Program-made: the position numbers and the translations under genes | Notes under the pieces: generated by a model | What the model was told of the DNA's origin: nothing | Databases searched by the model: none | The model's input: the letters and a program-made list of their open reading frames with translations, nothing else | Assembly (NCBI RefSeq): GCF_035083965.1 | Contig: NC_089729.1 | Coordinates: forward strand, 17,720,964-17,784,963 | DNA length: 64,000 nucleotides | Reading direction: 5' to 3' | Source: Branchiostoma lanceolatum | Taxonomy: Eukaryota > Chordata > Leptocardii > Amphioxiformes > Branchiostomatidae | In this document: one piece after another, positions 24,501 through 38,100 of the stretch | Layout of the letters: every line of letters starts with the position of its first letter | Numbering within the stretch: the first letter of the stretch is position 1

Positions 24501-27500
24501 ATGAACTCAAGGAACAGATGAGCTAATCTTCCACTGGTCGTGACAGAGAAGACAGACGCTATGTACAGTATTTACAGGTTCATTGTACCGAGGAAATTCC
24601 CCTAGCTCTTTTCGACAAGCACATTGAACAGTGGGCCACGGCTTAACGTCCTGTCCTAAGGACTGCGATCCTTTCCGGTAGCGTGCATGTCGGGTGAGCG
24701 ACACAGTGTGAATCGAACCCGGGGCTTCTAGCTCCAGAGGCAAGATCACTAACCACTGGACTACGCACGCTACCGGTAAAGAGTTGTACATGTGTGGCAA
24801 CAAAAAATGTGGTTTGATTTTTTGAAATGTAGAATAAACTTTGTAATTACTTATCATGATATAGAATGGAAGGGAATAAAAACATCAGCAAAAGTGAAGC
24901 AAAATTTCAATTTCAAATTTTACTTGCCTGGTCCTTTGATAATATGTGAACAGCGCAATGCTGAGTCTCCACCAGTAAACTGTGCATTCGGCTATAGCAA
25001 AAATAGCAAGGGTTAAGGTCTGTTGCATTTTTTATTTATCAAACTTCACAGAATGAAATCTGAGAGGTGTTGGCAACAGGATCGATGCATCCTTTACAAG
25101 GCCAACACCTCCAGAGTACATTTAAAAACAAATAAAGAATCGTCACTAATGTAATATCACATTACATTCAAGAAATGACAATAATGGTGGTAATAACAAA
25201 GATATTGAAAAAGGACGGTTTGACTATCTTATACAGCATTAACAGGAGTTAGTCCATGTACATATGTTGTTGATGTCAAAGTGTGTTGTCAGAAGAGAAT
25301 TGTGTAATGTTCTGAAACGGATTGCTTAAAGCGTTTGGTTGAGGTCTGTATTTGTACATATCAACCAAAATGGGTCAGTTCAGTAGACATTGCAACATAA
25401 AAAAACAGTACTATAGTAATACTACTAGTAATTCAAAAAGGCGAACAATACTCTTTATTCTTAATTTGCAATAATTATTATTGGAATCACCAACACAATA
25501 GAAATACATGTATATGTATTTCATATTAGACTCAGATACCAGTAGCCTTCAATACCAGACCATTTGCACTAAATGATATCAAACTCCTTTTGGCCGGGGA
25601 GCACATCATACACGATTATATAGAGTTTGCACCCGGTCTCTCTTGGCACACAATCTCTAATATGCGCGAGAGATAATTAATGCGAGCGTCGGCCGAATTT
25701 GTAGATCGCCCGAAGCTCGCCGGATTTCAAAATCGCCCGGGCGTCGGTCGTATCTTCCAATGAAAATCTCGGGTGACGTCTGAGGAATTCTAAAAATCTT
25801 CCGAAGCCTGCGTAATGGACAGGACGTCGGCCGTACTTCGGCTAAAAATACCCATTTGGAGCTCGCCGACAAGTCGGCCGAGCTGGATTCTTGATTTGTG
25901 ACGGGGGCTTAACCGTGGTGGTGGGGCAATTCACTTCCCCGGCCGAAGGATTAGTGACTGTGGTCTGGTACCCAGGCTAAGGTACCAGATACTGACTTAT
26001 CTTTTAATTTTTATAGATTTTACCTTGGCTTGTTCATACAGAAGGAAACGATGGGAGGCTGTAGTGACACACTGGTGAATGAACTACAGGTCACTCCTCT
26101 CAGGTAGGCATTGTCTGATGAAGGGTTGGTCATGTGCTTGGCTGTTGTTACCACCACAACTGAAGAACAGCAAAGTTTCAAACACCGTCAGAGAGTTTAA
26201 AGGGACATATTGTAGAATCTAGTGGGCAAAAACTAAAAATATTCAGAATTTGAAAAATCTACATTCAGATTCACATTTGTAACTATATATACTTATTTGT
26301 TACTTATTTCCAACATATTCCCGTCATTTTGTCACATTTCCATCATTGATAAACGACTAAAAACGCAAAAAGCGCAAAATCTGGCTTATTTGCATATAAT
26401 GTAGCGGACCCCGTTTTTCAATATGCAAATAAGCCATAACACTAAGAAAATTCCGAATCAACCGTTGCGGTCGAAGATCGAGCGTCACAGGAAAAAACAC
26501 CACAAGTGAACAAACTTCAGAACGTCACGTGTTCGATCGTGTGTTTGCTGATCGGAATGTTGGACAAAATGGCAAAGAAGTCAAGCAGCGATGGGGATTG
26601 CGTATATAATTTTTTTCAAGACATTCGCACGATACTACAAAGTCGCATCCATACGTGATGAATATTGCTGTGCAGTGTAATAAAGTCTATTTATTAATGA
26701 TGTAGAAAGATAACCAAAAACAGAGAATTTTGTTTTATGTTCATGTTACAATACGTCCCTTTAACATACATGCTGTAAACATTCACCTTGTAGATTAAAT
26801 ATTCTAATATGTCAAATGGTTAAAAAGGCTACGACACTAGTACATAATTTCTTGTCGCCCTACATGCTCAACTACAATCACACTCTTCCAATAGGGCCAC
26901 ACCAATTCAATTTCTTGGTTCTTGGATTTTTGCAGAGAATAATTTTACAGAACAGGCTACTATCAGATTCACTATAAGGTTTCATGCCTGAATTACTCTT
27001 CCTGTATATGCCCAAAGAATCTGGGCTAAAAAAATAACAGGGCCTAGAAAGCGTGTGTTTAGGAGGATCATAAATTGCATTTATCGGCCCCACCTGATAT
27101 AACAAGAATTTGAGATGAAAGCTTGCTTATTACTGTCAGGATTAGGTAGGAAAGTTTCGTCAACTGAGCGATGGGTCGGACGTGTATGCATTTTGGCATG
27201 AGTGCTGCGGTCAGCCGCTGGCGTCACAACATTGGCCCTGTGCGGTTAGTAGTTACTTGCACTAAATTGCGATAAATATCGTTGTCTGGGTTCGATTTGG
27301 ATGAATATTTTTTTTATTGTATGACGAACACGTGTGCTTCCAACAGAAAGTAAAACATCTTCATAACAGCTGTTCGTTTTCTAGATTTGCATAAAGGAAT
27401 AGCCTAATTGCCGTGTGAGACCATAACCTCATTGTTAACGCTTACCTGGGAAAGGTACGGACCTCAGTAACCGTCTGACGTCACGGGAAAGTTTTGTCTG

Positions 27501-27801
27501 GTCCCTTTCTTCTCCACTTGGTTCTGTAGATGTCTTTGATGCTGAAATCACAGGAACACATCCTACGTTAGGTAATATGTGGGTTCGTTGTTTTCCTTGT
27601 CAGACTGTGCCCCCCTCCCCACATCCTTCTTTTGTGGTTATATCAGAATTTACCACTACACCGCATAGAAAAGATTTGCTAAATACTAAGTATTTATTGT
27701 GTGGTACCTCTGTTACTGGATGAACATCTTCTGACGGAGCGATAGATCACAGGAAGGCGAAATGTGGACACGAATCGAAAAACACTACAGGAGGCAGCCA
27801 T
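18533..27801 (-). CDS. Flavin-reductase domain fused to a C-terminal WTHxAHL/GYHET domain, 13 exons
   Basis: Minus-strand exons: 27801-27708, 27541-27446, 26159-26024, 24991-24928, 23862-23779, 23427-23335, 22524-22469, 22044-21972 (or from 22053), 21320-21253, 20639-20600, 20431-20363, 19347-19226 and 18575-18533. Every phase closes: 1038 nt, 345 residues, stop TAG. Residues 1-31 are basic and lack acidic residues (MAASCSVFRFVSTF, RSVRR), like a mitochondrial presequence. Residues about 60-208 match the flavin reductase-like FMN-binding split barrel: RGVTCSSFTSVSLQPPIV, CAVHILSKDQ, HHVWYGE and EPLLYFAR. Residues 209-345 carry DWTHEAHLRMAWNY, GYHETVTQFY and a C-terminal YYSPDRL with FVPPDRQRLP; I recall this layout from stand-alone bacterial proteins of unknown function. 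The substrate is unknown; an NAD(P)H-flavin oxidoreductase role for the first half is inference. Exon 4 ends at a GC donor. Exons are tiny (40-136 bp) and the introns full of repeats. The gene is head to head with MRM2. Confidence 0.85.
18718..19140 (+). pseudogene. CR1/L2-like non-LTR retrotransposon 3' end
   Basis: An open frame carries WKSLEDRRKISRLCMMYKMT and FPARTIVEWNLLSLDAV, the usual last motifs of CR1/L2 reverse transcriptase ORFs, then a short 3' UTR and an (ATACAG)n tail at about 19120-19138. 5' truncated; lies in the last intron of the flavin-reductase gene, opposite strand. Confidence 0.8.
19500..19917 (+). pseudogene. Non-LTR retrotransposon 3' end
   Basis: MRSAKRNNFKLPNPRSTATK and YNTLPHHIRSS match the C-terminal tail of LINE ORF2 proteins. 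A 3' UTR follows, ending in AATAAAC near 19910 and a short ACACAGGAATAAGTTACACA-type tandem (19920-19980). Confidence 0.65.
20199..20340. repeat. Penelope-type hairpin repeat with hammerhead-like core
   Basis: Arms of about 62 bp (20199-20262 and 20279-20340; GGTTGTG, GAGATTCCTGG, CACCTG). Plus-strand 20268-20298 reads CTGAAGA, a 6-bp stem (GGTGTC/GACACC, loop TGACA) and GAAAC: the conserved hammerhead ribozyme core. Such motifs are known in terminal repeats of Penelope-like retroelements. In intron 11 of the flavin-reductase gene. Confidence 0.6.
20745..21190 (-). mobile_element. tRNA-derived SINE, family 1
   Basis: Same body as 6150-6650; the tRNA-like head (GTGGCATTGTGTGGCTTAAT on the minus strand) is at 21140-21185. 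Target is intron 9 of the flavin-reductase gene. Confidence 0.8.
21398..21960 (-). pseudogene. Non-LTR retrotransposon 3' end with C-terminal zinc-knuckle region
   Basis: Minus-strand frame 21878-21642 reads CKLRFSDHSLHIESGRH, then RTCEFC and NETHFLLDCSLY, the C-x2-C ... H-x4-C tail of several LINE clades. A 3' UTR extends left to an AATAAAGAC signal at about 21405. Related to the LINE at 59918-60975. Confidence 0.75.
22200..22468. other. Unrecognised stretch next to exon 7
   Basis: Contains a GTGTGATAATTTTCCGTATC / GTATCACACGG short inverted motif and a remnant of the GGTAC/GGTCC family at 22120-22190. The plus-strand frame through this region is antisense to exon 7 (22469-22524) and not a gene. 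Confidence 0.35.
22655..23194. mobile_element. MITE with TTAA duplication (copy T2)
   Basis: TTAA at 22651-22654 and 23195-23198; ends AGGCAACCTAAGC and an imperfect complement near 23175-23190; interior shares GATGTCGTTGTGTGGTG with T1. In intron 6 of the flavin-reductase gene. Confidence 0.7.
23473..23676. repeat. Hairpin with GAACGAAATG decamer runs
   Basis: 23473-23559 (CCCAGAAAGTGCGAAATGG, then GAACGAAATG repeats, ACAACATATG) is complementary to 23598-23676. Each arm contains three to four decamer copies. In intron 5 of the flavin-reductase gene. Confidence 0.75.
23898..24215 (+). mobile_element. tRNA-derived SINE, family 1
   Basis: Head GGCGTCGTGTGGCGCAAGTG, GTAGAGC (A box) and GGATCGAATCC (B box), then the common body; ends near an AAATAAATAAAT tail (24290-24304). 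Confidence 0.85.
24590..24780 (-). mobile_element. tRNA-derived SINE head, family 3
   Basis: On the minus strand AGCGTGCGTAGTCCAGTGGT, TTAGTGATC (A box) and GGGTTCGATTC (B box) look like a tRNA, but no acceptor stem closes and the sequence runs into a SINE body. Not a functional tRNA gene. Confidence 0.65.
25620..25910. other. CpG-rich repeat-like block
   Basis: Alternating CGTCGGCCG, TCGCCCG and AAAATC words, ending in GTGACGGGGGCTTAA. Looks like the end of a DNA transposon but no partner end was found. 25020-25620 contains nothing recognisable. Confidence 0.35.
26201..26760. mobile_element. MITE with TTAA duplication, second family (T4)
   Basis: TTAA at 26197-26200 and 26761-26764; inverted ends AGGGACATATTGTA and TACAATACGTCCCT. 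Interior includes an inverted CTTATTTGCATAT pair. Begins 41 bp from exon 3 of the flavin-reductase gene. 26765-27445 is intron without a recognised feature. Confidence 0.75.
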
Positions 27802-28313
27802 GTTGTCCTTCCTTTGACTTCTGAACTAGAATAGTCTATTAAAGTTAAGAGGGTGATATTTTAATTTTAGATTACCGATATTCTTCAAAAGAGCTAATTC
27901 TTACTAGTTGGTGTCTAAATGATCTCAATAATTATGTCTTTAATGCACAAGACTAAACAAAATCAGCTAAAATTTCCATTCTTTATAGATTACTGAAAGA
28001 TATATTACTATCACCCCTTGATGTATTAGTGTAGTATTCCGGAAGTAGAAGAAGCAGACGACAAAACCTGCATGCACAGAACTCCGCAAGCGACAAGCAT
28101 TTGGGGTTTTACCAACTTCAAGGCCTTTCACAGGGCTGTCTGTGACTTTCTGTACAAGAAGAAACAGTGACAACATGTCTAGAGGCTCTAAATGATTCCT
28201 GTATTTTCCTTGCAAGTTGTTTTCAACCAAAACTAACATGGTGATGATTCCAGTTCTGAGAATGTGTTCTATTCAGAAAGAGTTACTTCGACTGTAGAGG
28301 CATTTGTAAAATC
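27802..28313. promoter_or_regulatory. Bidirectional promoter region, flavin-reductase gene / MRM2
   Basis: The two start codons (27801 minus, 28314 plus) are 512 bp apart and divergent. No open coding sequence or repeat was recognised between them, so the interval should hold both 5' UTRs and a shared promoter. Both products look mitochondrial, which would fit co-regulation, but no specific factor site was identified. Confidence 0.5.
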
Positions 28314-31943
<3,630 letters not shown>

Positions 31944-31993
31944 CTGGACATCTGATCGATGCAGATGTTAAGGAATGTAGGCACCTGGAATTA

Positions 31994-32327
31994 GAGCTGT
32001 GTACCGGTACGCTGTACCGATACAGTACCGGGGAACAATCAATTAGGTACAGGTCCAAAATACCTATGAAATTACCGTGGCAGTGCTCTGAAGCCACTCT
32101 AAAGCACAGAAAACACATTTGCATGGCTAGAGTCAAATTTTCATCTGTGTTTTCATAAAAATGATACCTAGCACAATCAAATATTATGTTTTTACCAGTT
32201 CAAACATGCTTTTGTCCTTATTGAAAATCTACCATTTTCCGAACAAGTAGTTTAGGTACAGGTTCAGGTCCGGACCTGTACCTTAACCCGTGTACATGTA
32301 CCTAAAATTTGTTTAGGTACACAGCTC
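31994..32327. mobile_element. GGTAC-rich MITE (copy A2, inverted relative to A1)
   Basis: TA at 31992-31993 and 32328-32329; ends GAGCTGTGTACCGG and GGTACACAGCTC. 50 bp beyond the MRM2 stop, so it probably lies within the 3' UTR. 32330-33970 has no recognisable gene or repeat. Confidence 0.8.
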
Positions 32328-33974
32328 TATCTGGAATGTGATCACTCGTTGCAGATTTTCTGATCTCCTCTTTGTAGCCACATAATATAAGACTTGTCGG
32401 TATGTATTTTTCATAGATATGCAATGACCTTGTGTTGTTATAATATCTTTCTCTGTCTATTCCATGTGCCATACATTAAGACTTGAATAGATATTGAAAG
32501 AACAGGGAAACTTATTTAGCATAGTGTACTCCTATGGGAGCTAGTTTAAAGTGAGATAAAAGTAAAGCTACACTTGGTTTTATATGTCAGTGAACCAGTA
32601 TAGCCACTTTTGGGAATTCCATGACACATACTTGTCCTTATATCGTAATGTTAAGTGGTATGATAATGTCAAGTGCCACACACGGCAAGCTTGTAAAATA
32701 GCAACCAACCAGTCATCTGCGAGCATCAGTGCGGATGTGTTGCAGTTGTAGACAGTTCTCTCCAGCAATCCATTCCTTTGTAAGGTAAAATGCACATCTT
32801 TCACTAGCTGGATCTTGTCTGCAGCATTTGTTTGCTAATCCTAATTTAGATGTATCCTGACTTGATCTGCACCACTATGAACTAACCACATAATCTCCCA
32901 AAACGTGTACCAATATGCCATGCGCCATGTAGTAATTCTTGATTAGTTAACTGTAACTTAATTTTAGCTGATTTAACTGTCACTAGTCAACAGCTAAAAT
33001 TTCATCATCTCTACTATTTGATTACTAATATTTAAGCCAGTAATATTTGTTCCCACCGTTTAAATTAAGTGCCGTGACCTACTCCACTTTCCCCCAACCG
33101 CTATATTTTCCTGCCGCTATATTAAAGTGATTTACAGTAGTTTGTTTGTTTGAACCTTTGTTTATTCATGATAATCTCAAACACCGCTTTTCATTGAGGT
33201 CAAGAAGTAAGGGTCAGATACAATATAGCAGAGATACAGTCATAGTAAAAGCTTACTGAGATTTTACCACCCAAACCTCCAACCAGTGTGAATTTTATTC
33301 TGATGGAGGACTTATTTATGTTCAAAAATAAAGTTTTTGCTGACGACGTTTGAATTTCAATACATCAACAAGAATGGGCATGCTGTCTCAGATCAATTAA
33401 GGTTTAGAACTTTAGATTAAAATAACTCTCAAAGATCAAGACAGAGACAGGATACAAGAGAACAGTAGCATTTATTGGAATACAAGTATGTTAACAGCAT
33501 AGCAGAAGAAAGTTTGTTAATCACATTATTTGAAGCGCGCAGTACCCCCTCCCTTAAATTTGTTAAAGCACTTAGAGTGTCTCAACCATCTGTACCCTTA
33601 TCAAACCACTGGTTCAAAGTTCCTTAAAGTAAACTCCATAAAAGACATGTCAAACATTACGATTAAATTATAATGTAAATACCATTTAGTATTTTAATAC
33701 CAGCAAGTCTCTTAGACTAGTTCTCAACTTTGTAATTACTGGTATTTTTCAAAATTGTTTTCCATGAAAAAAAAAATGCAATGGTTTCTTCACATTTTCA
33801 CATATGTATATACTTTAAAGGCAGCCATGTAAGTCTAGGCCATCTGCTTTTGTTATACAGAAAAAAAGGACTAAATACAGTCATTTCTACAAAAAAATAT
33901 AACATGCCTCTCTACACAGCGATCTTAGGTATATAGCATTGTTCTTTATTTTTGGGTCATGATATATCAAGTAG

Positions 33975-34150
33975 GGTGTCCCTACAGCTCAAACTGGTAG
34001 CAGCCTCACAGTTGAGCTCCTGGTTCCAATTAGTTGCTAACTGGGAGACCCTGGTTCAATCCTGGGCTGGACATCTCGGTTGGGGCTGCACCCGTCTTTT
34101 GAAAGGGACGTAAAATGGGGGTCCCATGTTCGAGGATGTGCCTCGAGCAT
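33975..34150 (+). mobile_element. tRNA-derived SINE, family 4
   Basis: GTCCCTACAGCTCAAACTGG, TAGCAGCC (A box) and GGTTCAATCC (B box), then a body with AAAGGGACGTAAAATGGGGG related to the family 1 tail. Intergenic between MRM2 and GID4. Confidence 0.6.
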
Positions 34151-34172
34151 GAGGTGCCTCCCGGTGAAAATG

Positions 34173-34524
34173 CAGTGTTTTCGCCAGGACATTTGAGCAT
34201 AGGGGGCCCCTACGCGGTGATTTGGATCCCCTATGCTGTGATTTTGGCCCCTACGCTGTGTTTCAACCAGCGTAGGGGGATTTTCTGTTGTTTTGATGCA
34301 AAAGTAAAAAACTTTGGCTTTATTTCACAAACTTTTGCCCTCAAAATGCAGGAAATAGTATCTTTGAGAGTTTTAAAGTTCAAAATTTCCTGGGGGAGGA
34401 TGCCCCGGACCCCCCTACAATATTCCAGCCTGTAGCCCTCATCCTCACACCTGTAGCGCTTGCCATGTGGCTTTGCCGCGCAAAGATGCCCCTACGCTGT
34501 GAAAAAATCCTGGTGAGAACACTG
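34173..34524. mobile_element. hAT-type MITE, CAGTGTTTTC ends
   Basis: Ends CAGTGTTTTCGCCAGGAC and GTCC... complement near ATCCTGGTGAGAACACTG; AAATG lies at both flanks. Contains repeated CCCCTACGCTGTG words. No ORF. 34525-35126 is presumed GID4 3' UTR. Confidence 0.75.
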
Positions 34525-35126
34525 AAATGTACCCTGCTACTGAAACAGCAAGGAAACTCTATGTGCCACTAGGCACTACAAGGGTCTGAACGAACGAGTG
34601 AACAATATCGTCATATGGAAAATAACAACTTTTCAAGGAACGGATGCTTTGTTTGTCCGAGATCAATAACAAAAACAATGTATAGACTTTCACATAAAAG
34701 ATTTCTATGGCCGTCAAAATGCTGTTAAACAACAAGTACAGAGTGCAACATACATGTACACAATAATACTTTCCTCCAGACTCTAACCTTGATATAATAA
34801 GTAGCTGCCCTTGAATAAACGTTTTTTCTTTCTTTTTGCTATCTTTCTGAATTTACACTGATCATAAATACAATTGCAGCAATACTTTTCCTACAATAGA
34901 TCACATTTTCATCAAGGGAAGTAAAAAAAAGTTTACAGAACTGATGTGAATAGATTTTACCTATCACGTCTAGGAATTACTACTTTTGTATTGATCATAT
35001 TACTTGTACAGTAGTATGAACACAATTTACATCCTTTTTTTTCTTAAACATTATTGTACAGTGATTTGAAGCCAAAAGAATAGAAAAGGATCAACACAAG
35101 TGTACATATATTACAAGTTGATTCCC

Positions 35127-38100
35127 TCATCTGAACTCGTAGATAGGGAAGCTGTGCTCCACAACGTGGGTAAGGCTTAGGGACTGGTACCTGTAGGGAT
35201 GACATAGAAGGACATCAGTAATGTTCAATATGAATAGACCATCAAACAAGTACATATTTACTTCTACAGTACAGAAGTTACTAGAATATTCCTCAATCAG
35301 TGACTGAGAAAAGGTAACGAGATACGCACCTCCAATTTTTCGACGTCAACTGCACATCTTGATCACGGAATGACCTAGTCTCGCGAGAACACGAGACTAG
35401 GACGAGACCTGTGAAGATCGCCCTGCCTCCCCCGCCTCCTTGCGGAGCAGGGGTAAGTAGGACTAGTCTCGTGAGGCTAGGTCATTCTGTTATCAAGATG
35501 TACAGTTGACATCGGAAATTTTGAGGTGCGTATCTCGTTACTTTTTCTTAGTCACTGATTGAGGAATATTCTAGTAACTGTTATTACATGTGACTGATTA
35601 ATCTCTTCAACGATACTGTACTGAAGACATCATGCAAGTGTGATTGAATATTCGGGCTACAAGTACATATAAGTCTCACTACACGAAATCTGATCTTTAT
35701 GCACAAGTAAAGCATTTGTAAAGCACACTCTCACGAAAATGTGCGCAGTGTCTATGTTTGTCAGTTACATATAGTGGTGCGTACCTAAACCAAAGTTTAG
35801 ACTCGAGTCCAGAGGTTTAGGTTCAGGCTCGGACTTGAAAGTCCGGACTTGAACCAATGGAATATGTGTGCTACGAATATTTTTTTCCTGTTTCATGTAA
35901 AATTGCATATTGGCATATATTTTACATGCAATCTGAAAACTATAATATGCAGAATTATATACAGTCAGTAATTAACGCAGAAGTTCAATTATTAACAAAA
36001 CACAGCAATGTTTTAATCAAAAAGGAGTGTAAAAGCGAGAGATTTTTTTTCCAGACTTGTTTCCAGATGTCTAGGTTTTTTGGACTTGAACCTAAAGGTC
36101 CGGAATAGGTCCGGGGTTTAGGTACGCACCACTAGTTACATATGAATTAAGAGCATTCTGCTAGGTTCTATTTGAATCAAAGGAAAATGGAGTTAAAGTG
36201 CAAAAGCGACAAGAGGCAAAAATTGTGCAAAGATATATGTACAAAAGAATGTACTGATTGTACAGTGGTACCATTCTGAGCTGCGATGGTAGTAGTACCC
36301 CTCTATGGTGCCTGTGGACTTCTGGAAGCAGATGTAGTAAAAACCAGCGAAGGACGCACCGTTGATGTCCTTGATGGTATGGTCTGGCACAAGGAAGTGT
36401 TCCTGTACAAAGGTCAAAAGAAAACAAGGCAATGAGAAATACATGTAGTAGACTTAACATTTAGAAACAGTAGTGCAGGAGGACATATGCACACACAGAG
36501 GCACACATAAAAAACAGTACATTTCTCTCTTGGGGTGGAGTAAATAGATGTTACAGACATTGCTTCATATACAGGGACATACTTAGTGCCTGAAGTTTTC
36601 CAGTACTACAGCTGTGTACCTTAACAAATTTTAGGTACAGGTACAGGTACACAGGTTTAGGTACAGCTCCAGACCTGAACCTGTACCTAAACTGCTTGTT
36701 CAGAAAATGGTAGATTTTCAATAAGGAAAAAAAAACGGGTTTGAACTGGTAACAACATAATGTAATTGTGCCAGGTATTATTTTTATGAAAATACAGATG
36801 AAAATTAAACTCCAGCCTTGCAAATGTGTTGGAGTATAGTATAGATGTGGCTTTAGTGCACTGCCACGGTAATTTCACAGTAATTTTATCTGTCAAAGTG
36901 GCCATCCCCTGAGTCAGGCTTGACCTGATTAGCACTGGTTCAGTACCAGTCCACCAGGGTTCAGGTATTTTGGACCTGTACCTAATTGATTGTACCCGGT
37001 ACTGTATTGGTACAGTTAACTAGTACACAGCTCTAGCCAGTACTGTATTCAACTTTTGTTTTTAAAGAATACAAGAGAACAAAACTTACTTTCCACCTCA
37101 TGAATACAAAATCTGTGTTCCTCAGCTCATCGTAGTCAAAGTTGTCTGAGTTGAAGTTTTTGGCATACTGGTAGAAGGACAGAAACTTGCCCTGAAAACA
37201 AATAAACAGAAGGCATAAATCTTGAGCTGCCTGACTTATGATTAAGTTAAATCCAGGGCTCGAAGTTAACCATGTCCCTATGTCCCGGGGCCACCAAAAT
37301 TTGACCTGGGACAACTCAATAATTAATTCGGGACATATTTGGGACAATCAGGGCTCCTGAGTGCCACTGTGCTCCTCCCTTGTGAAACTGTATACTGGTC
37401 CCACCCACTGTTTTTGGTGTGGTACTAGACTAAGTCTTCTCAAAATCAATCATCATTTATCACTCAGCATAGTGAAAGGAAAGCCTGTCCCAGCTAGGCT
37501 GTGGCACATGTCTGCTCCCCTGACAGGGGGTCAGCAGAGGGATGGTCATACCTCATTTACTTGATTAAGGTTTGCCCTGCAAGATTAGAAATCAAACATT
37601 TTCGGATCTATTCTACCTCCCCAAGAGCCACCGCATCAATGAAGTCTTTAAACTCTGCAGAATTATGCTTTTTCTTTTATAACCTATTAAAATACATTAT
37701 TTCAGGTTGTTAACAATATTTCTGGTTGTTAACTTTGTTGAAACTTGTGTTTACTACTGAGTATATATACCTTTGTATGTATTATATTTTTCAAATTTCA
37801 TGCAATTTTCTATTTTACAATACACAATTTTGTATATAACTAAAAAAAAATATTCTAACACAGATTGGCTTGGGCTCAGGTCCTGACTTGAGTTTAGGTC
37901 CAAACCTGAACATGAACCTCTGGAACTGAATGCAGACCCGACAATAAGTTCATATCTTTGGCCCTGGTTGGGACACTTCAGGACACTTTCGGGACAGTTG
38001 AAATCCACTTTTGGGACAATGTTGGGACAGTAGGAGAAAAAGTTAATTTCGAGGCCTGTAAATCTATCCCAAAGAAATTACACGCTCAAATTAATAGCAT

